Origin: Capsicum annuum
Lineage: Eukaryota > Streptophyta > Magnoliopsida > Solanales > Solanaceae
Assembly: GCF_002878395.1 (NCBI RefSeq)
Contig: NC_061112.1
Coordinates: 38,887,487-38,951,486 of the forward strand
Length of the DNA stretch: 64,000 nt
Direction of reading: 5' to 3'
Shown here piece by piece: positions 47,521 through 59,001 of the stretch (its first letter is position 1; every line of letters begins with the position of its first letter). A model generated the notes under the pieces. That model saw only the letters and a list, made by a program, of their open reading frames with translations, was not told where the DNA came from and did not search any database. A program made the position numbers and the translations under genes.

Positions 47521-49898
47521 GGTGTCAAATTTATTTGTGTATTTAGAAGTCAATATTAAATGTGTGAATATTTAGTTAGAGGTAAATAGAAAATGCGTGA
47601 ATAATTTGCCAACTGCTAACTTTATGTTTTGAGTAGAAGAATGTTCTTTTATTAAATTCAGTGACGAAAATATGAATAAATCTCACAATAGAAAAATATT
47701 AATAACCCTCACAACGTTAATGAACAATTGAACGGACAAAAATGTTAATGAATGGTTCATATGAAACAAATAGTTCTTACAAAAGATGAGTGCACCTGCT
47801 GATTCTGTAGTGGAGCCTTATAAGGCTGTAGCATGTGTTTATTGGGCCATCATGCAACTTCGCTTAACTATGCAATCTCAGCTCTTCAAGATCAACAAAA
47901 ATCAGTAAGATCTGGGCCAGTTAGATTAAACTCCCTATTACTGGAAAAATAATTAGTGTGAAGTTAATCACGATAAATTATCAAAAAAAGAGAATTTATT
48001 GTATCAATTGTTGACTATGTATAATTATACATAATTTTTAAATATGTTACCTAAAAAAATAAATGATGGATGATAATAATGAAACTTGAATTAAAACTAG
48101 AATAAAAAGAAAAGTAGAAGTGAAACTTAATTTTTTTTTTTTTTTTAAAAAAATAATTTTGATCTGACATTGCTATTTAAATAGACTTATAGGTTTTTTG
48201 GTATAGGGTAAAATTTTAATTAATTTAAATATATTAAATATTATGATTTTTTACCTAAATCAAATAGTAAAACCTAATGCGACTACAAATCAAATTGAAG
48301 AAATTTTACCAAAACAACACGTGAGAGAATTCTACCCAAATTAATCATGAGTTACCTATGACTTTAGGATTTAATCAAATAATAATTATTTGAGAAAAAT
48401 AGTGAAAACAATTTTGTGTACAACGAGTATTTTAATGAATAGCAAAATGTTTAAACAAGATTTTTAAAGTCGTTCGCACTTTAATATATTAGAGATTAGC
48501 TTAAAGAAAATTATAATTCATTTGATGTTAATGACCTTTTCTTTTAGAATTTCTAGCTATTCATGTTGTATCATGTTGAGAAATTTTATTGTTTTTATTC
48601 AAACAAGCATGAAACATATGCTTATGTATTTGTTCATAAGTCAAATAGACCATGTAATTATTGAAATAATTGCCAACTTCTTTCTTAAAACCCAACATTT
48701 CTAACTATCTAACAACTTGCTCGTAGAGTATAATTTTATAATTTTTGAGTCAGGATTTTTTCCTATTTTAACCTTTGGTCTTTTTCTTATTCTTTATTTT
48801 TTTTTTTAAAACCACGAAAGATGCAAGTTGGTATGTAGAAGTTAAGAATCTCCACTAAAATTAAAATGTGACACGTTACAGTGTTTTAGATTGGCACTTA
48901 TATTTTATCAGTTGTTTGCTTTCATTTTACTAGCATATTTTTAATCATGAGATTAGTTTATGCATAAGGAATTACATTCGGTGATGTTTGTCCGCAGAAA
49001 TGATAAAACAATAGTAAATCAAAGCTGTTATCATTTTAAATATTTTCAACTTTCGTTTACTTTCGAAATGAGCTAATGCGTGGATAAATTCTCTAGTTTA
49101 TAATAAACAATAAAACTTTATTCTTGTTGGGCCGGGGAACGCACGGATAATCCTTACTAGTTAATTATAAAATACTTCATAGAAAGAATAATTTCTTAAA
49201 ACAATTATATCTTTGGCTTGTGAGTTTTTATTCCTTTTGACCTGCCAACAAAAGGAAAAAGACTTTTTAACATAGATAAGAGTTGAATACAAAATTTGAG
49301 GTCAAAACTCAGGAGGATTATTGACAAATGATAATTCTTGTAGCAGTTGTCACACTTGTAGTGTGTACATAAATATTACATCAGCAGCAAACCAGTTTGA
49401 CTCCTCACAAAACAATAGAAGAGGAATAACAAGGAGGAGGAACGTCAGCTTTCTAGTTCTAATGCCAGCTTAGTGATTAGCTTTTCACTAGTCTTTTTTT
49501 TTTTTTTTAAATTTCTAGCTAGAGCTCAAACTTTAAACAAATTTTTATTTTCTGAAGTTGTATTCTATAATTTGATTATTAATGAAAACATTAGGCTTTT
49601 AAACCAAAAAAAACACATTAATAAAACACTTCTAACGCTAATTAAGACATTAAGTCCCTTCAAAATAAATACTCCTTAATTAACAAGAATAATCATTGTG
49701 ACACGAATGACGATTGTCTCAGATCAGGACCACTTGTTTCTCTCTTTCTTGATGGAAATCAAGCTCTCTTTGCAAAGAAAAGCTTCGAATGTGTTGTGCA
49801 CACTAGACATATGAAGGTCCTCTGTTGATTGGAAAAGGAAGTTACTAGACATAAAGATTTCCTTCCTTGCTTTCTATCATTAGTTCAGTGTCATTCTT
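47521..49898. other. 2.4 kb without a supported gene
   Basis: AT-rich sequence with poly-T runs (48129-48146, 48794-48808, 49494-49508). No ORF above about 70 codons has recognisable content. A short GC-rich word (GGGCCGGGGAACGCACGGAT...CCTTACTAG) at 49129-49161 resembles the ends of some plant Helitrons but is not supported by a hairpin. Confidence 0.5.
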
Positions 49899-50906
49899 CT
49901 AAACTGACAAAGGTGCCTTTATGAGCATTGGTGCAACTGTAAGTTCCTTTATCCAGGACTCTCTAACACCATATTTCTTCATTAACCATATATCAATAGA
50001 TTGGTGAACTAACACATCTGGAGGATAGATCTCAGTAAAATAAATCAAAGCTAGAGTTTGATTCAAGACGAAGAGCCCCTCCCTTCCTTCGCTAGCTTTG
50101 CCCTCAGGATATAGCAATTTTTGGAACGAGTCAGCTCTGAAATCGAAAGAAATGATGCAATTACCACCTGCTTTCAGATATCCACCCCAATGGTAGGCTC
50201 TGTTAAACATTACATGAGAACAATGAAAGGAATCTATTATGCATTCTAGATCCTCAAGTTTTCTCCAACAATTTGTGCTTAGATTGTAGACTTCTACCTT
50301 ACTAATATACTTTCTATGATTATCAACATCCTCAAATTCATATTCATGACTGGGATTTAGGATTCTAACCCCCACATAATCATTAGCGTTAGTGTCAGAC
50401 CCGATTCCTCTGGTCATGTCCATCAAGTAGTTAAGATCTTTACTAGGAGATAAGTATGCGGGAGGAGGAAGAATGCTAGGAGGGAGTTCCCAAAACTCTC
50501 TTAACGTTGGGTTACACAAAACAATGCCCCTATAACTGGCAATGCAGACTATGCCATTACACACACCTGCAATGTTGACACCTATATAATTATCTAAATA
50601 TTCTATATTTAGTGCTATAGATTTGAATGATTCATCATTTGAATGGAAAGATAACATATTCTTACCATTGTAATAAATGGACTCGGTAATTTCCTCAATT
50701 TCTTCGTAGTGCTTAAGAAATATGAAGTGATTTGAGGGAGTCTCATAATTGTAATGGATAGACATGAAATAAGGGCTATTTATCAATGGGTACCAATTTT
50801 TAGATACATATTTTAATCTTATCAGTGATTTTGCTGGCAGTCACTTCAATATGTTTATCATCATATCATCGACAAGTTTGATCCTTTGCTCCTCCACCTC
50901 TTCCAT
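49899..50906 (-). pseudogene. F-box / F-box-associated (FBA) protein gene with a nonsense codon in the F-box
   Basis: The ATG at 50906 opens MEEVEEQRIKLVDDMMINIL, then K and a TGA at codon 22, then LPAKSLIRLKYVSKNWYPLI, a typical plant F-box. The remaining 295 codons to 49899 are open. They show the FBA pattern: VNIAGVCNGIVCI, VLCNPTLREFWELPPS, VEVYNLSTNCWRKLE, HWGGYLKAGGNCIISFDF and IDIWLMKKYGVRESWIKEL. Such proteins act as substrate receptors of SCF ubiquitin ligases, and SLF-type self-incompatibility proteins have the same build. The full length of 336 codons suits the family. Only the TGA (one C-to-T step from an Arg codon) breaks it. A downstream ATG (50786) would give an FBA-only product. 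Confidence 0.85.
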
Positions 50907-51609
50907 TCTCTAGAAATAAGCTTCTGCAAAATTGCAGTTACAACTTCGAGGAGGATTAGTTAAGAGATTGACAGAGAGATCAAGATGTTTAAGGTATTAT
51001 CAAGATTTACACGTAGTCAAACTTGTGAGACCACTTTACCGGGGCATGCAATGATTCTATTTTATAGAAACAATTAGTTTTATTTGACACACGTCATTCA
51101 GTATAGATTTTGTAAAACAATAATGATAAGTATTATTTATTAGAAAAGATTTGAATAAATAATTATATCATGTATGAAACCAATAAACAATTGAAACTTA
51201 ATTATTTAAGAAAAAGACAAAGAGAGGCTGTTTAGTTAAATTTTGTAAATTGACCTATGGGTGGTGAATGGTTGGGGTGGTTATTGACTAAAAGAGAATT
51301 TGATATCGTAGTTTACTAGAATCCAAATGAATCACAATTGTTCCTCACGTGATATTTACTCCCATTCTTTAGCTTTGTGTGGATATACCTGGTGTAAAAC
51401 AAAGAGGATTGTGTTAGCTTGATGGTGTAAAATAGAACATTTATGTTTGTTTCCGTCTTCAGGTAATTTTGGATTCTATGGAAGATATGGGTTTGTGGAT
51501 TTCATAATCATTCACTTAAGGGGTTTGATGAAATCGTTGATTATAATATAAAGTTAAATGGATGTCAATCTCATTCGTATTGTGGGGCTGCGTTCTTCTC
51601 ACTTAGTAT
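50907..51609. other. Region upstream of the F-box pseudogene
   Basis: AT-rich, with no ORF of note. A promoter for the minus-strand F-box gene would lie here, but I see no clear TATA box at a usual distance. Confidence 0.4.
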
Positions 51610-51617
51610 TTAAGTTT

Positions 51618-53211
51618 GAGAGTAATATCAATTACCTCCTGAACTTGTTACGTTTATCTGAACTTTCACTAGTCCTAAGTACCCTTGAACTTATTTTTTC
51701 AGTACGCCGCGCCACCCTGTTCAGCCACCTGTGCACTGTGTGTAATACACGAGCGGACACATGGATAAAATTGTTGATGTGGCTTTTCACATGGATAATA
51801 CCATTCCCTTCCCTTATATTTATCATATATTAAAAAATAACCCATTTCAACCCTTATTATTAGATTTCTCTCTAAAAAAATTATATTTCTCAATTTTTCT
51901 CTACTCCAAAATAGTGAAAGGTATAATTTTCGTCGATCAAGTAAGCTATTATTTAAAAATATGAAATTATTTTTCTCGATTAGTGTTTCATAATATGAAA
52001 TTATTTTTTTCCGGTTAGTGTTTCATAGTAGTTTTCGATTAGTGTTTCGATTAAGATTTTGAGGACTCACATGCACATATACGTTTCTTATTATAATTAA
52101 TGGATTAAGAAATTGTAATTTAAGTTAGGGGTGTACAAAAATCAAACCGATAAAAATATTATTGATTTATCGTTATTGGGTTAATGATTTTTTAACGATT
52201 TTGTAAAAAAAAAAATTATTAGGTTATTGATTCGATTTCGATTTTTTTATTAAGTTATTGGGTAAACCAATAACCCACTAAGATTAAATTAAATTATTAT
52301 TTTATTATTTTAATTGAACTTAAAATTGAATAATTGAACTTAAAATTGAACTGCACAGTCAATTATTTTAATAGAACTTAAAATTGAATTCAATCACTCT
52401 TGACTCTCGAGTAATTGAATATTATTCACAAAATTCAGCCAATTTTTTTTAATTATTTCAACAAAATTCATTTTTCTCTCTCTCTCTACATAAGTAGAAT
52501 TTTGGACTGTGAGAATTTCATGGTCGGATGACAATTTCGAACGTAGATTACTCGGTTGTATGCATTATGGTGTATTAACGATTTTTAGTACCTAACGATT
52601 TTATTTTCGATGTAACCGATAGAAAGATACTCATAAAATAGAAAAGTAGTAACTAACATGAAAAAAACCGAATCTTTAGTTACAATAACTCATATTATAT
52701 ATATAATTAAGATTACAAAATTGAAGGTGTTTCATAAAAATGAAAATTGAAATTTTAGATTGAATTAATAAACGGATGAATTTTTTTTTTAGATTAATAA
52801 ATAAAAATTTTACAAAATTAATAAATGGGTGAAAGTTTTATTTCATAAACTAATTAAGAGATAAACATGAGTTTTACAAAATTAATAAATGGATGAATTT
52901 TTTTTTTTCAGATTAGAAGTAATGGATGAAGAGGGATAATAAATAATGAGAGGGATAATTGAATTTTGTTGAAAAAATTAAATAAAAATAATTTTTTTTT
53001 ATTTTTTTAACCATTAAAATGGCTGATTTGGCTTAAAAATACTCCATCACGCGCGTGATGGAGTGTGAAACTCACATGCTTTGCCACATCAGCAAAAAGG
53101 GGGCACGACGTACTGAAAAAACAAGTTCAGGGGGTTACTTAGGACTAGTGAAAATTCATGTGTACCATGAATAAAATGTGACAAGTTCAGGGGGTACTTG
53201 ATATTTCTCTC
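51618..53211. mobile_element. Non-autonomous TIR DNA transposon (1.59 kb), hAT-like
   Basis: Inverted ends of about 100 bp are visible. The left end (GAGAGTAATATCAATTACC then TCCTGAACTTG, CACTAGTCCTAAGTACCC and TTTTTTCAGTACG) is the reverse complement of the right end. An 8-bp target duplication TTAAGTTT lies at 51610-51617 and 53212-53219. The 8-bp length fits the hAT superfamily, though TIRs this long are more usual in Mutator-like elements. The interior is AT-rich, non-coding and contains a 24-bp perfect palindrome at 53041-53064. Confidence 0.8.
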
Positions 53212-53384
53212 TTAAGTTTTTTATTTTTATTTTCACAAAAATAAAATGTAAGGTCTGATAATTGGATTTTAATTTTCAATTATATGGATATTGAATTTTT
53301 AAATTGGAATCAATCTTGAATAACAAATCCACTCATCGAAACAGGGTTTATATCTCTGTTTTTATGTACGAACTGAATTGCATA

Positions 53385-53574
53385 ATGCTGTTTCTCCAAA
53401 CAGTTGCCTCCTGAACTTGCCAACGATGCTATCCAAGTTAGTATTGTTTTAACTGTTTTCTATTTGAATATATGAAACCTCAAGAATTAAGTGATTTAAG
53501 CATGTTTCTTTCTTTTGCTTTGTCTCTTAGCTTTATCGGAGTGTCTCCGATGAGCAAAATACATTGGCACTAAG
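53385..53574 (+). pseudogene. Fragment of a LYR-motif (Complex1_LYR) protein gene
   Basis: Two exon-like pieces separated by a GT...AG intron (53437-53530) encode, with small frame errors, a Leu-Gln-Thr start, LPPELANDAIQ, then LYR and a shifted CLR-AKYIGTK. This matches the N-terminus of plant LYRM proteins, which assist mitochondrial complex and Fe-S cluster assembly. A two-base loss in exon 1, a one-base loss after LYR and a TGA in exon 2 make it inactive. A GT donor follows at 53575, and the copia element sits just inside that intron. No later exon is seen after 59677. Confidence 0.6.
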
Positions 53575-53581
53575 GTATATT

Positions 53582-54292
53582 TGTTGGGATATGGGCCTTT
53601 TCTCTTCCTATGTGGATAAATAAAGCTCAATTTAGATCAACTGACTATTACCCATAGGCTCATTGCTAAGGGACATATATATAGATCTTTTTAGGTCTAA
53701 TTTCACCAGAGTTTCAGCAGCCATAAAGAGAAAACAAAAGCAGATTTTCTCACCCAAAATTTCAGCCACAACTGTCAACTTCAAATTGTGATTCCCACTT
53801 CCTGTCCGATTGAGCTGATTTTTAGACAGCTTTTTTCTCTCATCTCAATCTTTTATCAAAAACTGATGGAGGTGGATTTGGTGGCTCGTAGCTCTTGTTT
53901 TACATTCCTGAACAACAACTATATTTTTTTGGTGTTTTGCTCCTTTTTATTTTCTAATTTTGGTTCTATCTTATTGTGTTGTTGCTCATTATTTGGCACT
54001 TGTTTGGTGGTCATTTTGGAGACAATATTGTAACTCTTGGTGATTGTAGTGGAGGTTTTGGTCCTGCAGTTTTTTACTCTTCATACTGAAGGGTTTTCCA
54101 CGTAAATTTGGTGTCTTGTTATTCTTGTCTTGTTGTATTTATGTGGTTGATATATTTGCTATCTATTATCATTATTTTTCTTGGGGTTGTTTGTTTCCTC
54201 TTGGTTCAAATTGAAAGAGAAAATTTAGACTTGGATATTCTTCTGCTGCTACCCTGTCAGACATTTTGATTATGTCCTTACCTTTCCCAACA
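53582..54292 (+). repeat. 5' LTR of the copia element (711 bp)
   Basis: It has the perfect terminal inverted repeat TGTTGGGA/TCCCAACA. A TATATATA stretch near 53680 may be the TATA box, followed by a leader with AGAGAAAACAAAAGCAG. The 3' LTR is 35 bp shorter through small deletions. Confidence 0.9.
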
Positions 54293-54295
54293 AAG

Positions 54296-54307
54296 TGGTA
54301 TCAGAGA
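54296..54307 (+). other. Primer-binding site of the copia element
   Basis: TGGTATCAGAGA lies three bases after the LTR end and is complementary to the 3' end of initiator Met-tRNA. Confidence 0.85.
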
Positions 54308-54334
54308 GTTGGTTGTTGTTGATTATCAATTTGA

Positions 54335-55100
54335 ATGACGGAGGAAAATATGAGCAAAGTGGTGTTTTTTAATGATAGTAATTATCACACTTAGAAAGGC
54401 AAAATGAAAGATCTATTTGTCAAGAAAATGCATTTACCTGTGTTTGCGTCTGCTAAACCTCAATCCATGACAGTTGAGGATTGAAAATTTGAGCATTTAT
54501 AGGTTTGTGGCTATATTAGACAATGGGTTGAAGATAATGTTAGAAATCATATTGTAAATAAGATACATGCCATAAGTTTGTGGGACAAGCTCGAGATAAT
54601 TTATGCTTCGAAGACTGACAATAACAAGTTGTTCCTGCTTAAGCAATTGATGAATATCAGGTACAAATAAGGTAGTCGTATTTCTGATCATATAAATAAT
54701 TTTTAGGGTGTCTTTGACCAGCTGTCCAGAGTGGGTGTAAAGTTCGATGAAGAAATTTAGGGACTTTGACTTCTTAATACTCTGCCTGACTCTTGGGAAA
54801 CTCTTCGAGTTTCTTTGACTAATTTTTCTCCCGGTGGTGTTATAACTATAGAATATGTTAAGAGTGGTGTCTTGAATAATGAAATAAGAAGGAAATCTCA
54901 GGCGTCATCTTCTTCATCTTCATACTCTGATGTTTTAGTTACTGAACAGAGGGAGAGAATCAAGTCTAGAGGTTTGAATGATAGAGATAAAAGTAGAAGC
55001 AAGTCGAGGTCCAAATTCAAGAATGTTCTATGTGACTATTGCAACAAAAAAGGAAATATCATGAAATATTTCTACAAGCATAAGAGATATGAGACGGCAA
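54335..55100 (+). pseudogene. Copia gag with decayed zinc knuckle
   Basis: The ATG at 54335 starts MTEENMSKVVFFNDSNYH, followed by several stops. The pattern LWDKLEIIYASKT, NKLFLLKQLMNIRY and LLNTLPDSWETLRVSLTNF is the UBN2-type gag domain of copia elements. A basic Ser-rich stretch leads to a knuckle reading CDYCNKKGNIMKYFYKHK. The His and last Cys of the usual CCHC arrangement are replaced by Asn and Phe. Confidence 0.85.
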
Positions 55101-55179
55101 AAGAAAAAAAAGGCGATAATAAAAATCGTGTTTCCATTGTTGTAAATAATGATCTTCTTGTTGCTTGTGGTGAGAATGC

Positions 55180-55417
55180 CATTAATCTTGTTTGTGATGA
55201 GTCTAGCTGGTTTATGGATTCTGGTGCTACTTCTCATGTTACACCAAAGAAGGAATTACTTTCTTCTTATACCCCAGGTAATTTTGGGATGTTGAAAATG
55301 GGCATTAATGATGAAGTTAAAGTACTTGACATTGGCACTGTTTGTTTGGAAAGTAGTAATGGTTTCAAACTAGTTCTCAATAATGTCAAGCATGCTCCAG
55401 ATGTTCGCTTGAATTAG
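55180..55417 (+). pseudogene. Copia aspartic protease
   Basis: WFMDSGATSHVTPKKELLSS holds the DSG catalytic motif in the form usual for copia proteases. It is followed by VLDIGTVCLESSNGFKLVLN and then NNVKHAPDVRLN and a stop at the point where the domain normally runs on into the gag-pre-integrase part. Confidence 0.85.
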
Positions 55418-55559
55418 ATTTTTGTAGGGAACCTTGATGATGAGGGTTATGTTAACACCTTTGGTGCTGGCCAGTGGAAGCTTACTAGAGGTTCAATGAT
55501 TGTGGCTTTAGTTGACAAGTTGTCTAACTTGTACGTATTTTAGGGCTCCACTTCTAGAG

Positions 55560-56514
55560 TCTTCATAAACTTGGTGGAGAATGATACTTTATTAGAATTA
55601 TGACATAGAAGGTTGAGTCATATGAGTAAGAAGAGGATTGATAGTTTGGATAAGAAAAATTTGCTTTCTAGAGTAAAATAAGCGAAGTTGAAGAAGTGTG
55701 TTCATTGCTTAGCCGGTAAACAGAAAAAAAGTTTCTTTTCAGAGTCATCCTTCTTCAAGAAAGCTTGATTTGCTGGAGTTAGTACATTTTGATTTGTCTG
55801 GTCCTTTTAAGGTAAGGTCTCATGGTGGAGAACTTACTTTGTGACTATTATTGATGATCATTCTCGTAAACTCTGAGTATTTCCTTTGAAGTCAGTACTT
55901 GATGTGTTCAAGAATTTTCAGGCCTTGGTTGAGAGACAGACAAGGAAGAAATTGAAATGCATTCGCACAGATAATGATGGTAAGTATATTGATCCTTTTG
56001 ATAGATATTGTAAAGAGCAGAGTATTCGGCATCAGGAAACTCCTGCAAAAACTCCTCATTTAAATGGTTTAGCAGAGAGTATGAATAAAACTCTAGTTAA
56101 GAGAGCTAGATGTATGCTTTTAGATGCTAAGATGCCAAATTCTTTTTGGACAGAAGTACTTAATATTGCTGCTTATGTTATCAATTTATCTCCTACTGTT
56201 GCTTTGGATGGTGATGTCCCTGGCAGAGTTTGGTCAGGTAAGAATGTTTCTTATGATCATCTTAGAGTCTTTGGGTGTAAGCTTTTGTGCATATTCGTAA
56301 AGATCAAAGGTCAAAGTTGGATGTTAAAACTAGACAGTGTATCTTTATTGGTTATGGTCAAGATAAATTTGACTATATTTTTTATGATCCAGTTGAGAAG
56401 AAACTTGTTAGAAGCCGTGATGTTATGTTCTTTGAAGACCAAAAAATTAAAGATTTTGACAAAGCTGAGAAGGTTTATTCTCAGAGTAATGGGAGCTTAG
56501 TTGATGCTAATTGA
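55560..56514 (+). pseudogene. Copia integrase (GAG-pre-integrase and catalytic core)
   Basis: HRRLSHMSKKRIDSL and CVHCLAGKQ form the zinc-binding part. The core shows TIIDDHSRK (first Asp), RTDNDGKYI (second Asp) and PHLNGLAESMNKTLVKRAR with the Glu. FWTEVLNIAAYVINLSPTVA and VFGCK follow. Stops occur near 55600-55880, and a frame shift at about 56287 moves the rest (IFIGYGQDKFDYIFYDPVEK) to another frame. Confidence 0.88.
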
Positions 56515-56520
56515 GTTCCT

Positions 56521-57025
56521 TTGACTACTACTCCTGACGAAAATCTTCATGATGATGAAAATCAAGTTGATAATGAAGATGATGATCATGTCCAGAATGA
56601 CCAGGAAGATATTATTGATGCTTCAGTACAAGTTGATATGGTTGATGAACAACCAGTTGTTGATGCTCCAGAGAATTCTCTCAGACGATCTATGAGAAAA
56701 AGAATACCTTCATCTCGTTATTTTCCCAATGAGTATGTACTCTTAACTGACGGAGGAGAACTTGAGAGTCTTGATGAGGCCGTGGAAAGTGAAAAAAAAG
56801 AAAAGTGGTTTGATGCTATGGAAGATGAGATTAAATCTTTGCATAATAATCATACCTTTGATTTGGGTAAGCTGCCTAAAGATAAAAACGCTTTGAAAAA
56901 CAGGTGAGTTTTTTGGGTGAAACATGAAAATGGTAACCCAATTCCACGGTACAAGGCTAGATTGGTTGTGAAGGGATTTAATAAGAAAAAGGGAGTTGAT
57001 TTTGATGAGATATTCTCTCCGGCTA
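56521..57025 (+). pseudogene. Copia reverse transcriptase, N-terminal part
   Basis: An acidic linker (DDENQVDNEDDD) and SLRRSMRKRIPSSRYFPNEY lead to EKWFDAMEDEIKSLHNNHTF, then KARLVVKGFNKKKGVDFDEI and FSP, the start of the copia RT domain. A stop lies at about 56905. The domain is interrupted after FSP by a solo LTR and resumes at 57686. Confidence 0.85.
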
Positions 57026-57685
57026 TGATACAAGAAAAGACTAAGAATTCGAAAATAACACACAAAGAACAAAAAAACAGCAAACACAAGACAAATAAAA
57101 CAACACTTAGAAAGGAGATGAAGAAGAAGATTGCATAAAATGAAAAAAGATAGTAATGAGACCCTTACTAACACCAAAGATTAGCAAAATAAAGTGTATC
57201 AGACCTTCAATCACACCTCCCCAACATTAGATTGAACCTCACTCTTAGGTGGACCAAGGGAATTCACACTCCTCAAAACCCACTTTTCTTGCTAATTTGT
57301 CAACATAAGTGAAATCCATCAATTGTGCTAACCTTAATTTTAGTTTATCTCACTAGGAGAAGAATAAAACTACAATATAAAGAGTAATCCTTTCAATATT
57401 CATCAAAGCTAATGAAAATAGTATCTAATGTGTCTATTTATACTTATTACAAACAATGATAAAAATACCCTTAATGAAGGATGCTCCTTTGGGTGTAAAA
57501 AAAAGAGTCTTAAAAGACTATAATAACCTTAAATTTGGGTGCCTCTTGAGTGTATAAGATCCCCTCCTTCCTTATCACGACCAAGGCTTTAAAATACTTC
57601 AAAAAGTCTTCAATTGCTTGCTAATTCCGAAGTCTTGAACTTTAGATAATACATTGTACTCTTGAGGCTCCTTGTGCTTGTACCA
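57026..57685 (-). mobile_element. Solo LTR related to element 3, inserted in the copia RT
   Basis: The insertion has inverted ends (TGATACAAG ... CTTGTACCA). In reverse complement it resembles the element 3 LTR: GTCTATTTATACTTATTAC (the TATA region), ATACCCTTAATGAAGGA with TGCTCCTTTGG, and GATCCCCTCCTTCC correspond to its 18180-18275 part. Its length of 660 bp compares with 718 for element 3. No clean target duplication is visible (GGCTA versus TCTGT, or CGGCT versus CATCT), so the exact edges may be off by a few bases. Confidence 0.75.
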
Positions 57686-58827
57686 TCTGTGAAGATGTCA
57701 TCTATTCGTGTGGTTCTAGGCTTAGCTTCAAGTCTAGATTTAGACGTTGAGCAAATGGATGTTAAAATTACTTTTCTCCATGGTGACTTAGATGAAAAAA
57801 TTTATATGGAGCAGCCCAAAGATTTTGAAGTCAAGGGAAAAGAGAATTATGTTTGCAAATTGAAGAAGAGCTTGTATGGTTTGAAACAAGATCCTAGGCA
57901 GTGGTACAGGAAGTGTGGTTCCTTTATGAGTCAGTAGGGCTTTAAGAAAACTACTTCAGACCATTGTATTTTGTGCAAAAATTCTGTGATGGTGACTTTA
58001 TTATTATGTTGCTTTATGTTGATGACATGCTTGTTGTTGGTAATAATGCTTGCAGGATTCAAAAGTTGAAGTAAGAGTTGAGTAAGTCTTTTTCTATGAA
58101 AGACTGAGGACCAGCAAGACAGATTCTTGGCATGCATATTATCCGTGATAGATAGGCCAAAAAGTTATGGTTATCACAAGAGAAGTACATTCATAAAGTA
58201 CTTCAAAGGTTCAACATGGATAAGGCTAAGGTTGTCAGTATACCTTTAGCTATGCACTTCAAGTTGAGCACGAATCATTGTCCTTCCAGTGATAATGAGA
58301 AGGAAGATATGAAGAAATTTTCTTATGCTTCAACCGTTGGTAGTTTAATGTTTTCAATAGTTTGTACAAGACCGGATATTTCTCATACTATTGGTATTGT
58401 TAACCATTTTCTTTCTAATCTAAGAAGAAAACATTGGAATGCTGTGAAGTGGATTATGAGATATTTTTGCGGCACTTCTAGTCTAAGTTTGTGTTTTGGT
58501 ACAGAGAAGCCTATTCGTTGTGGTTGTACTGATTTAGACATGGCTGGTGATGTTGATACTCACAAGTCTACTTTAGGGTATTTGATTACTTTTGTAGGAG
58601 GAGCTGTGTCATGGCAATCTAGGTTACAAAAATGTGTTGTTCTATCTACTACAGAAGCTGAGCTTATTTCTGCCATTGATGTTTGTAAAGAATTACTTTG
58701 GATGAAAAGATTCTTTGGAAAACTTGATTGTGCCCAAGAGAGGTATATGCTTTACTGCCACAGTCAAAGTGTCATACATCTTGGCAAGAATTCTACATTT
58801 TATGGTCGGTCTAAACACATTGAGTGA
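57686..58827 (+). pseudogene. Copia reverse transcriptase (C-terminal part) and RNase H
   Basis: After the insertion the text resumes with KMSSIRVVLGLASSLDLDVE, QMDVKITFLHGDLDEKIYM and CKLKKSLYGLKQDPRQWY. The active-site box LLYVDDMLVVG lies at about 58011-58043 in a shifted frame. The open frame from 58216 shows YASTVGSLMFSIVCTRPDIS, then the RNase H parts GCTDLDMAGDVDTHKSTLGY, VSWQSRLQKCVVLSTTEAE and CHSQSVIHLGKNSTFYGRSK. Stops and shifts occur at about 57936-58155. Confidence 0.88.
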
Positions 58828-59001
58828 GATACCATTGGATTCGGGATGTGTTGGATTCTAAGTTACTTGAATTTGAGAAGATTCAGATGGATGATAATGG
58901 ATCCGACATGATGACTAAATATTTTCCAAGAGGGAAGTTTGAAGATTGTTGCATTATCACCGGAATGGCAGTCTCCTCCACATAGTCGGGAGGTGGAGAA
59001 T

